DNA of 64,000 nucleotides from JAVVHH01 sp965199665 (GTDB taxonomy: Bacteria > Pseudomonadota > Alphaproteobacteria > Acetobacterales > Acetobacteraceae), in assembly GCA_965199665.1 (NCBI GenBank), contig OZ241208.1, forward strand, positions 3,720,001 through 3,784,000. The letters are read 5' to 3'. Positions 33,070 to 40,408 of the stretch are shown here, piece by piece. Position 1 is the first letter of the stretch, and the number at the start of each line of letters is the position of its first letter. The translations under genes and the position numbers were made by a program. Below the pieces are notes generated by a model that saw only the letters and a list, made by a program, of their open reading frames with translations, had not been told where the DNA came from and did not search any database.

Positions 33070-34023
33070 TCAGCCGACGATGGCGCGGCTGGCGGTGATC
33101 AGCTCGCGCACGGAGTCGCAGCTCTTGTCGAAAGCGGCCTTCTCGTCCGCGTTCAGCTCGATCTCGACCACGCGCTCGACGCCGCCGGCACCGATCACGA
33201 CCGGCACGCCGACATACAGGTCGTTTATGCCGTACTGGCCGTTCAGATGCGCGGCGGCGGGCAGGACGCGCTTCTTGTCGCGCAGGTAGCTTTCCGCCAT
33301 CGCGATGGCGGAGGCGGCCGGCGCGTAGAAGGCGCTGCCACGCTCGAGCAGCTTGACGATCTCGCCGCCGCCATTGGCAGTGCGCTTGCAGATCGCGTCG
33401 ATCTTCTCCTGAGTGGACCAGCCCATCTTGATCAGGTCGGGCACCGGGATGCCGGCCACCGTGCTGTAGCGCACAAGCGGCACCATGGTGTCGCCGTGGC
33501 CGCCGAGCACGAAGGCGGTGACGTCTTCGACGGACACATTGAATTCATGCGCCAGGAACAAGCGGAAGCGCGAGCTGTCCAACACGCCGGCCATGCCGAC
33601 CACCTTCTCGGGCGGCAGGCCGGATTTCTGCTGCATCACCCACACCATCGCGTCGAGCGGGTTGGTGATGACGATCACGAAGGCGTCGGGGCAGTGATTC
33701 TTGATGCCTTCGGCCACTTCGGCGATCACGCCGGCGTTCTTGCTGATCAAGTCGTCGCGGCTCATGCCCGGCATGCGGGGGAAGCCGGCGGTGACGATCA
33801 CCACGTCCGACCCGGCGATGGCGGCGTAATCGCTGCCGCCGACCATGTGGCTGTCGAACCCGTCCACGGGGCCGGACTGCATGATGTCCAGCGCCTTGCC
33901 GGCGGCCACGCCGCCGAACACGTCGAACAGCGCGACGTCCCCCAGCTCCTTGAGCCCGATCAGATGGGCGAGCGTGCCGCCGATATTGCCAGCGCCGATG
34001 AGGGCGATCTTGTTACGTGCCAT
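33070..34023 (-). CDS. mdh: Malate dehydrogenase (LDH-like)
   Basis: The 317-residue protein interconverts malate and oxaloacetate with NAD in the citric acid cycle. The N-terminal Rossmann motif is KIALIGAGNIGGTLAHL, Asp34 follows for NAD specificity, VTAGFPRMPGMSRDDL provides the substrate-loop arginines, and the catalytic histidine is in GGHGDTMVPLVRY. The start is ATG 34023; the longer frame is unsupported. It is the LDH-like clade typical of alphaproteobacteria. It precedes sucA. Confidence 0.96.
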   Translation of the reverse strand: MARNKIALIGAGNIGGTLAHLIGLKELGDVALFDVFGGVAAGKALDIMQSGPVDGFDSHMVGGSDYAAIAGSDVVIVTAGFPRMPGMSRDDLISKNAGVIAEVAEGIKNHCPDAFVIVITNPLDAMVWVMQQKSGLPPEKVVGMAGVLDSSRFRLFLAHEFNVSVEDVTAFVLGGHGDTMVPLVRYSTVAGIPVPDLIKMGWSTQEKIDAICKRTANGGGEIVKLLERGSAFYAPAASAIAMAESYLRDKKRVLPAAAHLNGQYGINDLYVGVPVVIGAGGVERVVEIELNADEKAAFDKSCDSVRELITASRAIVG

Positions 34024-34155
34024 TTGATGGGATTCCCGCGTCCAAAAGGGTCTTCGCCCAGAAGGGGCCCAGCCGGGCGCCCGGCCGTCCGGAGGGGTGG
34101 CGTGTGCTAACGCATGTGTGCCGCCCCGGCAAGGCATTGATCCCGTTCACCCGCC

Positions 34156-35346
34156 TCACGTCAGGTGCGGCAAGTCGAGATAGTCCTGGCTCTGCATCTC
34201 CGTCAGCCGCGACGCCGTGCGGCGAAACGCGGCCGCGCCCTCCCCCGCCTCGTAGAGCAGGTCCGGCGGAGCGGCGGCCGAGGCGATCAGCTTGACCCGG
34301 TGCTCGTAGAGTTCATCCACCAGCACGATGAAGCGCCGCGCCGCGTCATGGCTTTCCGGCGAAAGCTGCGGCACGTCGTCCAGCACCAGGACCGGGTAAT
34401 GCGTCGCCAGCGCGCCGTAATCGCCTGCGCCCAACGCCTGCCGGCACAGCGCGTCGAACGGGAAGCGCGCGACGCCGCCTGCCGCGACCGGGATGGCCAG
34501 CACATGGCCGGAGACGAGCAGGCGCTCCGGCTTGGGCGTCTGCCGCGCCGAGAGGCGGGTGAAGGCGTCGTCGAGCTGGGCACGGGCGGCGGCGTCGGCC
34601 GGAACGTGCCAGGTCGGCACCGACTGCAGCCGCTGCCGCCGGAAGTCGCGGCCGCCTTCCAGGATCAGCACGTCGAGATACTGCTGGATCAGCGCGATGA
34701 AGGGGAGAAATGCGTCGCGGCCGGGCTGCCCGGCGAAGAGCTGGTCCGGCACCGTATTGCTGGTGGCGACCACGACCACGCCGCGGGCGAACAGCGCCTT
34801 AAACAAGCGGCCGAGGATCATCGCGTCGGCGATGTCGTTGACCTGGAACTCGTCGAAGCAGAGCAGGGAGGCTTCGGCCGCGATCGTGTTGGCCAGCGGC
34901 GGGATGGGGTCGTCGGCGCCCGGGTCGTCCAGCCGCTCCGGCAGCCGGCGCCAGGCGTGGATGCGCCGGTGTGCCTCCTGCATGAACGCATTGAAGTGGA
35001 TGCGGCGCTTCTTCTCGACCTGGGCGGCGGCGAAGAACAGGTCCATCAGCATCGACTTGCCGCGGCCGACGTCGCCGACGAGGTAGAGCCCGTGCGGATA
35101 GTCGGGCGGGATGTCGTCCGGCGGCGGGCGGCGACGGAAGAAGTCGAACCGGCGCGCGGGCGCGGCCGGGGGCGGCGGGGCGTAGGCGCGCAAACGTTTC
35201 CACAGGCGCTGGAGCCGCTCGGCGGCGAGCGCCTGCGCCGGGTCGGGCAGGAGGTCGCCGGCGGCGACCTTGGCGCGGAAGGCGGGGAGCGGCCCGCCGG
35301 ACAGATCCGGCGTCAGGGTATAAGTCTCGGCATCGAACGGGGACAC
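34156..35346 (-). CDS. zapE: Cell division protein ZapE (AFG1-like ATPase)
   Basis: The 396-residue protein is an AFG1/ZapE-type AAA ATPase. Walker A is GDVGRGKSMLMD, Walker B is LLCFDEFQVNDIADAM, and sensor residues lie in VVVVATSNTVPDQLF. In E. coli ZapE associates with FtsZ at the closing division ring; mitochondrial relatives act in protein quality control. It lies upstream of mdh on the same strand across a spacer of about 132 bp, an arrangement that recurs in alphaproteobacteria (mdh-zapE proximity). Confidence 0.9.
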   Translation of the reverse strand: MSPFDAETYTLTPDLSGGPLPAFRAKVAAGDLLPDPAQALAAERLQRLWKRLRAYAPPPPAAPARRFDFFRRRPPPDDIPPDYPHGLYLVGDVGRGKSMLMDLFFAAAQVEKKRRIHFNAFMQEAHRRIHAWRRLPERLDDPGADDPIPPLANTIAAEASLLCFDEFQVNDIADAMILGRLFKALFARGVVVVATSNTVPDQLFAGQPGRDAFLPFIALIQQYLDVLILEGGRDFRRQRLQSVPTWHVPADAAARAQLDDAFTRLSARQTPKPERLLVSGHVLAIPVAAGGVARFPFDALCRQALGAGDYGALATHYPVLVLDDVPQLSPESHDAARRFIVLVDELYEHRVKLIASAAAPPDLLYEAGEGAAAFRRTASRLTEMQSQDYLDLPHLT

Positions 35347-35423
35347 TCTTCGCCGCTTCCGCCCGGCAACTCAAGGCCGGGGCTCCAACAGTTGAAAGTT
35401 GCAAGGCGGCGGGGGCCGCCGGT

Positions 35424-36068
35424 ATGAACGGCATCATGATGCAGCTTGATTACCAAAAGCTTCACGACACGCCGGTGGCCGATCAACCATTCCGCCACGT
35501 GGTCATTCCACAGTTCGTGCCGCCCGCCGTGCTGAGCGACGTGGTGGGCGGGTTGCCCAAGCTGGAGAAGGGCGGGTCGTTTCCGACCACCGGGCTCCGG
35601 CTCGGCGGCGCCGCACAGGCGCTGATGAGCGAGCTGGAGGGTCCGCGCTTCCGGGCCGCGGTGGCCGAGAAGTTCGGCCTCGAACTCGACACCGCCCCCG
35701 TGATGATCACGCTGCGCGGCCAGTCGCGCGAGAAGGATGGCCGCATCCATACGGACAGCACGGCCAAGCGCGTGACCGTGCTGCTCTATCTCAACCCGGA
35801 GACGGAAGCCTGGGCCAAGCAGGAGGGCTGCCTGCGCCTGCTACGTCGCCCCGACGACCTGGAGGATTACGCGGTGGAGGTGCCGCCGGTGAACGGCACG
35901 CTGCTGGTATTCCCGAACGGCCCGACGACGTGGCACGGGCACAAGCAGTTCGTCGGCCGCCGCCACGTGGTCCAGCTGAACTACATGACCACCGACGACA
36001 AGGCCCGCTACGAGATGCGCCGGCACAAGATTTCGGCGTTCATGAAGCGCTTGACCCACGCCGCCTGA
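35424..36068 (+). CDS. 2OG-Fe(II) oxygenase superfamily protein
   Basis: The 214-residue protein carries the iron triad of 2-oxoglutarate dioxygenases: His109 and Asp111 in GRIHTDSTAKRVTVLLYLN, and a distal His at 171 or 173 (TTWHGHKQF) followed by Arg180, which would bind the 2-oxoglutarate carboxylate. The double-stranded beta-helix continues FVGRRHVVQLNYM. It resembles small bacterial 2OG oxygenases near prolyl hydroxylases, but the substrate is unknown. The start could be ATG 35424 or the nearby ATG 35436. It converges with a phosphatase gene. Confidence 0.75.
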   Translation: MNGIMMQLDYQKLHDTPVADQPFRHVVIPQFVPPAVLSDVVGGLPKLEKGGSFPTTGLRLGGAAQALMSELEGPRFRAAVAEKFGLELDTAPVMITLRGQSREKDGRIHTDSTAKRVTVLLYLNPETEAWAKQEGCLRLLRRPDDLEDYAVEVPPVNGTLLVFPNGPTTWHGHKQFVGRRHVVQLNYMTTDDKARYEMRRHKISAFMKRLTHAA

Positions 36069-36071
36069 CGG

Positions 36072-36737
36072 CTACTCGCGCCGGAGGACCTTGTCGGTGA
36101 TGAAGGTCGACAATCCGCCGGCGACGAAGTCCCGCTTAAGCTGCGCCTCGTCGTACTCGGTCTCGACCCAGCGGAGGAACGGCATCCGGCCTTCCGCCTG
36201 CTCGGCGTAGCGCAGGAAAAAAGCGTCCAGCACGCCGGTGCGGGCCCGGTTGAAGTGACCGAACCGCCAGGAGAGCTGGCGCAGCGCGTCCGCCGCAGTC
36301 CCACCCTCGAACATGATGGCCAAGCCCGAGGCCAACCCGGCGCGATCGGCGCCCGACTTGCAATGCATCAAGGCCGGGAAGCGCAGTCCGTCCCACAACC
36401 CGGCAAAGCGCAGGATGCGGTCGCGGTGGGGGGCTCCGCGGCTTTCGAACGCCATATCGACGTGCTCGAGCCCGAGCCGTGCCGCCGTTTCGCGCGACAG
36501 CGCGTCAGACCCGCAAAAACGGGGACCGCGCAGGTTGATCAACGTCCGCAACTGCAGCCGCTTGGCCGCAGCGGTAAGGTGGGCGGGGGTCGGGTGGTTG
36601 GACCGATACAGACGGCCGGGCAACACCTCGGCGAAGTTGGTCCATACCGTCCGGAAGATGGCATGGTCCACGAACAGGCTGTCCCGCCAGGCGCCGAGGC
36701 GCCCGGCCGGGGTAGTCAGGTCGCCACGGAACGCCAT
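36072..36737 (-). CDS. Dual-specificity/tyrosine phosphatase-like protein
   Basis: The 221-residue protein has the cysteine-phosphatase loop HCKSGADRAG, with nucleophile Cys126 and phosphate-binding Arg132. YRSNHPTPAHLTAAAKRLQLRTLINLRG earlier is the typical entry of the DSP family that includes bacterial siw14-like and PTEN-related enzymes. Substrates may be phosphotyrosine, inositol phosphates or lipid A-type phosphates. It lies 16 bp upstream of sdhB on the same strand, so it is in front of sdhB within the same reading direction. No membrane segment is seen. Confidence 0.75.
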   Translation of the reverse strand: MAFRGDLTTPAGRLGAWRDSLFVDHAIFRTVWTNFAEVLPGRLYRSNHPTPAHLTAAAKRLQLRTLINLRGPRFCGSDALSRETAARLGLEHVDMAFESRGAPHRDRILRFAGLWDGLRFPALMHCKSGADRAGLASGLAIMFEGGTAADALRQLSWRFGHFNRARTGVLDAFFLRYAEQAEGRMPFLRWVETEYDEAQLKRDFVAGGLSTFITDKVLRRE

Positions 36738-36753
36738 GGCGTCAGGTCGCGGA

Positions 36754-37536
36754 TCAGCCCTTGCGTTCGACCAGCAGCTCCTTGATCGCGCCGATGGCCT
36801 GCGCCGGGTTCAGCCCCTTGGGGCAGGACTGGGTGCAGTTCATGATCGTGTGGCAGCGATACAGCTTGTAGGGGTCCTCCAGCGCATCGAGCCGGTCGCC
36901 GGTGTGCTCGTCGCGGCTGTCGGCGATCCAGCGATAGGCCTGCAGCAGCACGGCCGGGCCGAGATAACGGTCGCCGTTCCACCAGTAGCTGGGGCAGGAC
37001 GTCGTGCAGCAGAAGCACAGGATGCACTCCCACAGCCCGTCGAGCTTGGCGCGCTCCTCCTTGCTCTGCAGTCGCTCGGCATCCGGCGGCGGCGGGGTGT
37101 CGGCCTTGAGCCAGGGCTCGACAGAGCGGAGCTGGGCGTAGATCTGGCTGAGATCGGGCACCAGATCCTTGACCACGGCCATGTGCGGCAGCGGATAGAT
37201 CCGAACCGCGCCCTCGACGTCGTCATGCGCCTTCAGGCAGGCGAGCGTGTTGGACCCGTCGATGTTCATCGAGCAGGACCCGCAAATACCCTCGCGGCAG
37301 GAGCGCCGGAAGGTCAGGGTCGGGTCGACCTCGTTCTTGATGTAGATCAGCGCGTCGAGCACCATCGGCCCGACCTGGTCCATGTCGAGCTCGTACGTGT
37401 CGATGCGCGGATTCTGCCCATCGTCCGGATTCCACCGGTAGATGGAGAAGTTCTTGACGTTGGTCGCGCCAGCCGGGGCCTTGTAGGTCTGCCCGGTCGA
37501 CATGCGGCTATTCTTGGGAAGGGTGAAGACGGCCAT
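36754..37536 (-). CDS. sdhB: Succinate dehydrogenase iron-sulfur subunit
   Basis: The 260-residue protein holds the three Fe-S clusters of complex II: [2Fe-2S] ligands in SCREGICGSCSMNIDG, then CILCFCCTTSCPSYWW for [4Fe-4S] and CHTIMNCTQSCPKGLNP for [3Fe-4S]. It passes electrons from SdhA to ubiquinone. It is the last gene of sdhCDAB. Length is standard. Confidence 0.97.
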   Translation of the reverse strand: MAVFTLPKNSRMSTGQTYKAPAGATNVKNFSIYRWNPDDGQNPRIDTYELDMDQVGPMVLDALIYIKNEVDPTLTFRRSCREGICGSCSMNIDGSNTLACLKAHDDVEGAVRIYPLPHMAVVKDLVPDLSQIYAQLRSVEPWLKADTPPPPDAERLQSKEERAKLDGLWECILCFCCTTSCPSYWWNGDRYLGPAVLLQAYRWIADSRDEHTGDRLDALEDPYKLYRCHTIMNCTQSCPKGLNPAQAIGAIKELLVERKG

Positions 37537-37551
37537 GATCTTCCTCTGGCG

Positions 37552-39360
37552 TCAGTAGACGCGCTTCTTGGGCGGGAACACGCTGACGTCGTTGGTCAGC
37601 GTCTGCATTTTCACGTCGCGGTACGCGAGATCGACGTTGCCGTCCGGCTTGAGCCAGGCGAGCGTGTGCTTCATCCAGTTCTCGTCGTCCCGATCCGGGA
37701 AATCGTCATGGGCGTGGGCGCCGCGGCTTTCCTGACGGGCTTCGGCGGAGACCATGGTGGTCATGCTGTTGTCCATCAAGTTGCCGAACTCCAGCGCTTC
37801 CAGCAGGTCGGTGTTCCAGATCAGGCTGCGATCGACGACGCGCATGTCGTCCATCCCGGCCCAAAGGTTCTTCACCTTCTGCACGCCTTCCTTGAGGCTC
37901 GCGCTGTTGCGATACACGGCCGCGTGGGCCTGCATCGCCTTCTGCAGATCGAGCCGCATGGCCGAGGTGTTGGTGCTGCCCTTGGCATTGCGCATGCGGT
38001 CGAACCGGTCGAGCGCATTGTCGCCGGCCTTGGGCGGCAGCGGGGCCTGGCTGGCGCCCGGCTTCAGGATCTCGGCGGCGCGGTGCGCGGCGGCGCGGCC
38101 GAACACCACGAGGTCGAGCAGCGAGTTGGTGCCGAGCCGGTTGGCGCCATGGACCGACACGCAGGCGGCCTCGCCGACCGCCATCAGGCCCGGCACCACC
38201 GCGTCCGGGTTCTCCGCCGTGGGGCGCAGTACCTCGGTGCGGAAGTTGGTCGGGATGCCGCCCATGTTGTAGTGCACCGTCGGCAAGACCGGGATCGGCT
38301 CCTTGGTCACGTCGACGCCGGCGAACACCTTGGCGGTTTCGCTGATGCCCGGCAGCCGCTCGTGCAGCAACTCGGCGCCGAGATGCTCGAGATGCAGGTG
38401 GATGTGGTCGTTGTTGGGGCCGACGCCGCGGCCGGCATTGATCTCGAGCGTCATGGAGCGCGAAACCACGTCGCGGCTGGCGAGGTCCTTGGCCGAGGGC
38501 GCGTAGCGCTCCATGAAACGCTCGCCCTCCGAATTGGTCAGGTAACCGCCCTCGCCGCGGCTGCCTTCGGTGATGAGGCAGCCGGAACCGTAGATGCCGG
38601 TCGGGTGGAACTGCACGAATTCCATGTCCTGCATCGGAATGCCGGCGCGCATCGCCATGCCGTTGCCGTCGCCGGTACAGATATGCGCGGAGGTGCAGGA
38701 GAAGTAGGCCCGGCCGTAGCCGCCGGTGGCGAGCACCACGGACTGGGCGCGGAAGCGGTGCATGGTGCCGTCCTCGAGGCACCAGGCCATGACGCCGCGG
38801 CAGGCGCCGTCCTCCATGATGAGATCGAGCGCGATGTATTCGACGAAGAACTCGACCTCGTGCTTCAGGCTCTGCTGATAGAGCGTGTGCAGGATGGCAT
38901 GGCCGGTGCGGTCGGCAGCGGCGCAGGCGCGCATGGCGGGGGTCTTGCCGTAATCCATCATGTGGCCGCCGAACGGGCGCTGATAGATGCGGCCATCCTC
39001 GGTGCGGCTGAACGGCACACCGTAATGCTCGAGTTCATACACGGCCGGGATCGCCTCGCGGCACATGTATTCGATGGCGTCCTGGTCGCCCAGCCAGTCC
39101 GACCCCTTGACGGTGTCGTACATGTGCCAGCGCCAATCGTCCTCGCCCATGTTGCCGAGTGCGGCGCCGATGCCGCCCTGAGCGGCCACCGTGTGGCTCC
39201 GGGTCGGGAACACTTTGGTCACGCACGCCGTCCGCAGCCCGGCCGCTCCCATGCCGAGCGTCGCCCGCAAGCCGGCGCCGCCTGCGCCGACCACCACCAC
39301 GTCATAGGTGTGGTCAATCACTGTGTAGGCGCGGGGAGAAGGCGAGCTGATGGCGTTCAT
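37552..39360 (-). CDS. sdhA: Succinate dehydrogenase flavoprotein subunit
   Basis: The 602-residue protein oxidises succinate to fumarate. The FAD motif is YDVVVVGAGGAGLRA, the covalent FAD histidine is in TRSHTVAAQGG, and the active-site region includes HPTGIYGSGCLITEGSRGEGGYL and the arginine in SRSMTLEI. The C-terminal DEYDPDNL-like region is replaced by MKHTLAWLK, as usual. It lies between sdhD and sdhB in the complex II operon. Confidence 0.97.
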   Translation of the reverse strand: MNAISSPSPRAYTVIDHTYDVVVVGAGGAGLRATLGMGAAGLRTACVTKVFPTRSHTVAAQGGIGAALGNMGEDDWRWHMYDTVKGSDWLGDQDAIEYMCREAIPAVYELEHYGVPFSRTEDGRIYQRPFGGHMMDYGKTPAMRACAAADRTGHAILHTLYQQSLKHEVEFFVEYIALDLIMEDGACRGVMAWCLEDGTMHRFRAQSVVLATGGYGRAYFSCTSAHICTGDGNGMAMRAGIPMQDMEFVQFHPTGIYGSGCLITEGSRGEGGYLTNSEGERFMERYAPSAKDLASRDVVSRSMTLEINAGRGVGPNNDHIHLHLEHLGAELLHERLPGISETAKVFAGVDVTKEPIPVLPTVHYNMGGIPTNFRTEVLRPTAENPDAVVPGLMAVGEAACVSVHGANRLGTNSLLDLVVFGRAAAHRAAEILKPGASQAPLPPKAGDNALDRFDRMRNAKGSTNTSAMRLDLQKAMQAHAAVYRNSASLKEGVQKVKNLWAGMDDMRVVDRSLIWNTDLLEALEFGNLMDNSMTTMVSAEARQESRGAHAHDDFPDRDDENWMKHTLAWLKPDGNVDLAYRDVKMQTLTNDVSVFPPKKRVY

Positions 39361-39393
39361 TGGGGGACGGTCCTTGTCGGATGAGCCGGTCCG

Positions 39394-39801
39394 TCAGACC
39401 AGCGCGAGCTTCAGCACGGAGATGGCGGCGATCAGCCCGAGCAGAAGGGCCACGGCCTTATTCAGCAGCACGTAAGCCATCATACGCTTGGGTTGATCGA
39501 CGTAGTCTTCCAGCACCACCTGAATGCCGAGTTGCATGTGATGAAAGGTGATGCCGATCATGGCCAGCAGAAGGGCCGCGTTGATCGGATGTCCGACCCA
39601 GGACGCGACGGCGGGCTGCGAGGCCCCAACGAGGCGTAGCACGTTGATCACGAACCAGATCGTCAACGGAACCAGGGCGATTGCCGTGACGCGCTCGATA
39701 TACCAGTGATGCACGCCCGAATGCGCCGCACCCTTGCCCCGCGCGCGACCGAGCTGGGACTGCATGACATCGATGGCGACCTTGGTCGGGCCGTTGCTCA
39801 T
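39394..39801 (-). CDS. sdhD: Succinate dehydrogenase membrane anchor subunit SdhD
   Basis: The 135-residue protein has three transmembrane helices beginning after GVHHWYIERVTAIALVPLTIWFV. The histidine in ITFHHMQLGIQVVLEDYV is the likely haem b or quinone-site residue. It anchors SdhAB to the inner membrane with SdhC. The start ATG 39801 overlaps the sdhC stop by four bases, so the two are translationally coupled. Confidence 0.93.
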   Translation of the reverse strand: MSNGPTKVAIDVMQSQLGRARGKGAAHSGVHHWYIERVTAIALVPLTIWFVINVLRLVGASQPAVASWVGHPINAALLLAMIGITFHHMQLGIQVVLEDYVDQPKRMMAYVLLNKAVALLLGLIAAISVLKLALV

Positions 39802-40235
39802 CGGGGCCACACGGCGACGCCGATGACCCACACCACAATGGTCGTCACGACCGTGGCGATGATGGCAGCGCGGCCGCTCCGGTGGGTCGCCTCCAGCGAG
39901 TAACCGTATCCGGCATCCCACATCAGGTGCCGAATGCCGCCGAAGAAGTGATAGAACAACGCTGTCGTCCAGCCGAACAGCACGACTAACCCAAGCCAGG
40001 AGCCGACGAAGCCCTGCACTCGTGCGAACGCGGTCGGTCCGCTCGCAGCGGCTGCGAGCCACCATACGAGCAACAGCGTCCCGACCGAGGTCGCGATACC
40101 CGTCACCCGGTTCATGATGGACAACACGGAGGTGAGCTGCGGTGAGTACACCTGCAAATGGGGCGACAAGGGACGCTTGACCAGCTTCCCGTCGCTCGTA
40201 TGCGCTATCATCAGCGCGTCACGCACATCTTGCAT
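39798..40235 (-). CDS. sdhC: Succinate dehydrogenase cytochrome b556 subunit SdhC
   Basis: The 145-residue protein has the SdhC start KRPLSPHLQVYSPQLTSVLSIMNRVTG, three helices, and the haem-ligand region FYHFFGGIRHLMWD. A start at ATG 40211 is also possible. It is the promoter-proximal gene of sdhCDAB. The 173 bp to the divergent hpnN gene must contain promoters for both; I see no convincing operator there. Confidence 0.93.
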   Translation of the reverse strand: MQDVRDALMIAHTSDGKLVKRPLSPHLQVYSPQLTSVLSIMNRVTGIATSVGTLLLVWWLAAAASGPTAFARVQGFVGSWLGLVVLFGWTTALFYHFFGGIRHLMWDAGYGYSLEATHRSGRAAIIATVVTTIVVWVIGVAVWPR

Positions 40236-40408
40236 CGTTTACGCATCCACTCCCGGGGAACGGCCCCAGCCTGCAACGTCGGGCCACTCGTCGACGGCCA
40301 ATATCGTATTGCCAATCTCGTATCGACTGACTTGGCGACGGTCAACGCGGACGCAACCGCAGTGCAGCAAGAACCGTCTGCGGCTTGCTCTCCGATGCGC
40401 GGTAGCGG

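Noticed and set aside
30734..33289. Very long open frame on the plus strand opposite sucA (over 850 codons), and similar ones opposite hpnN (41105-43153) and gyrA (54625-56688)
   Set aside because: They are antisense to unmistakable conserved genes and read as low-complexity Arg/His/Ala-rich protein, the usual shadow of high third-position GC.
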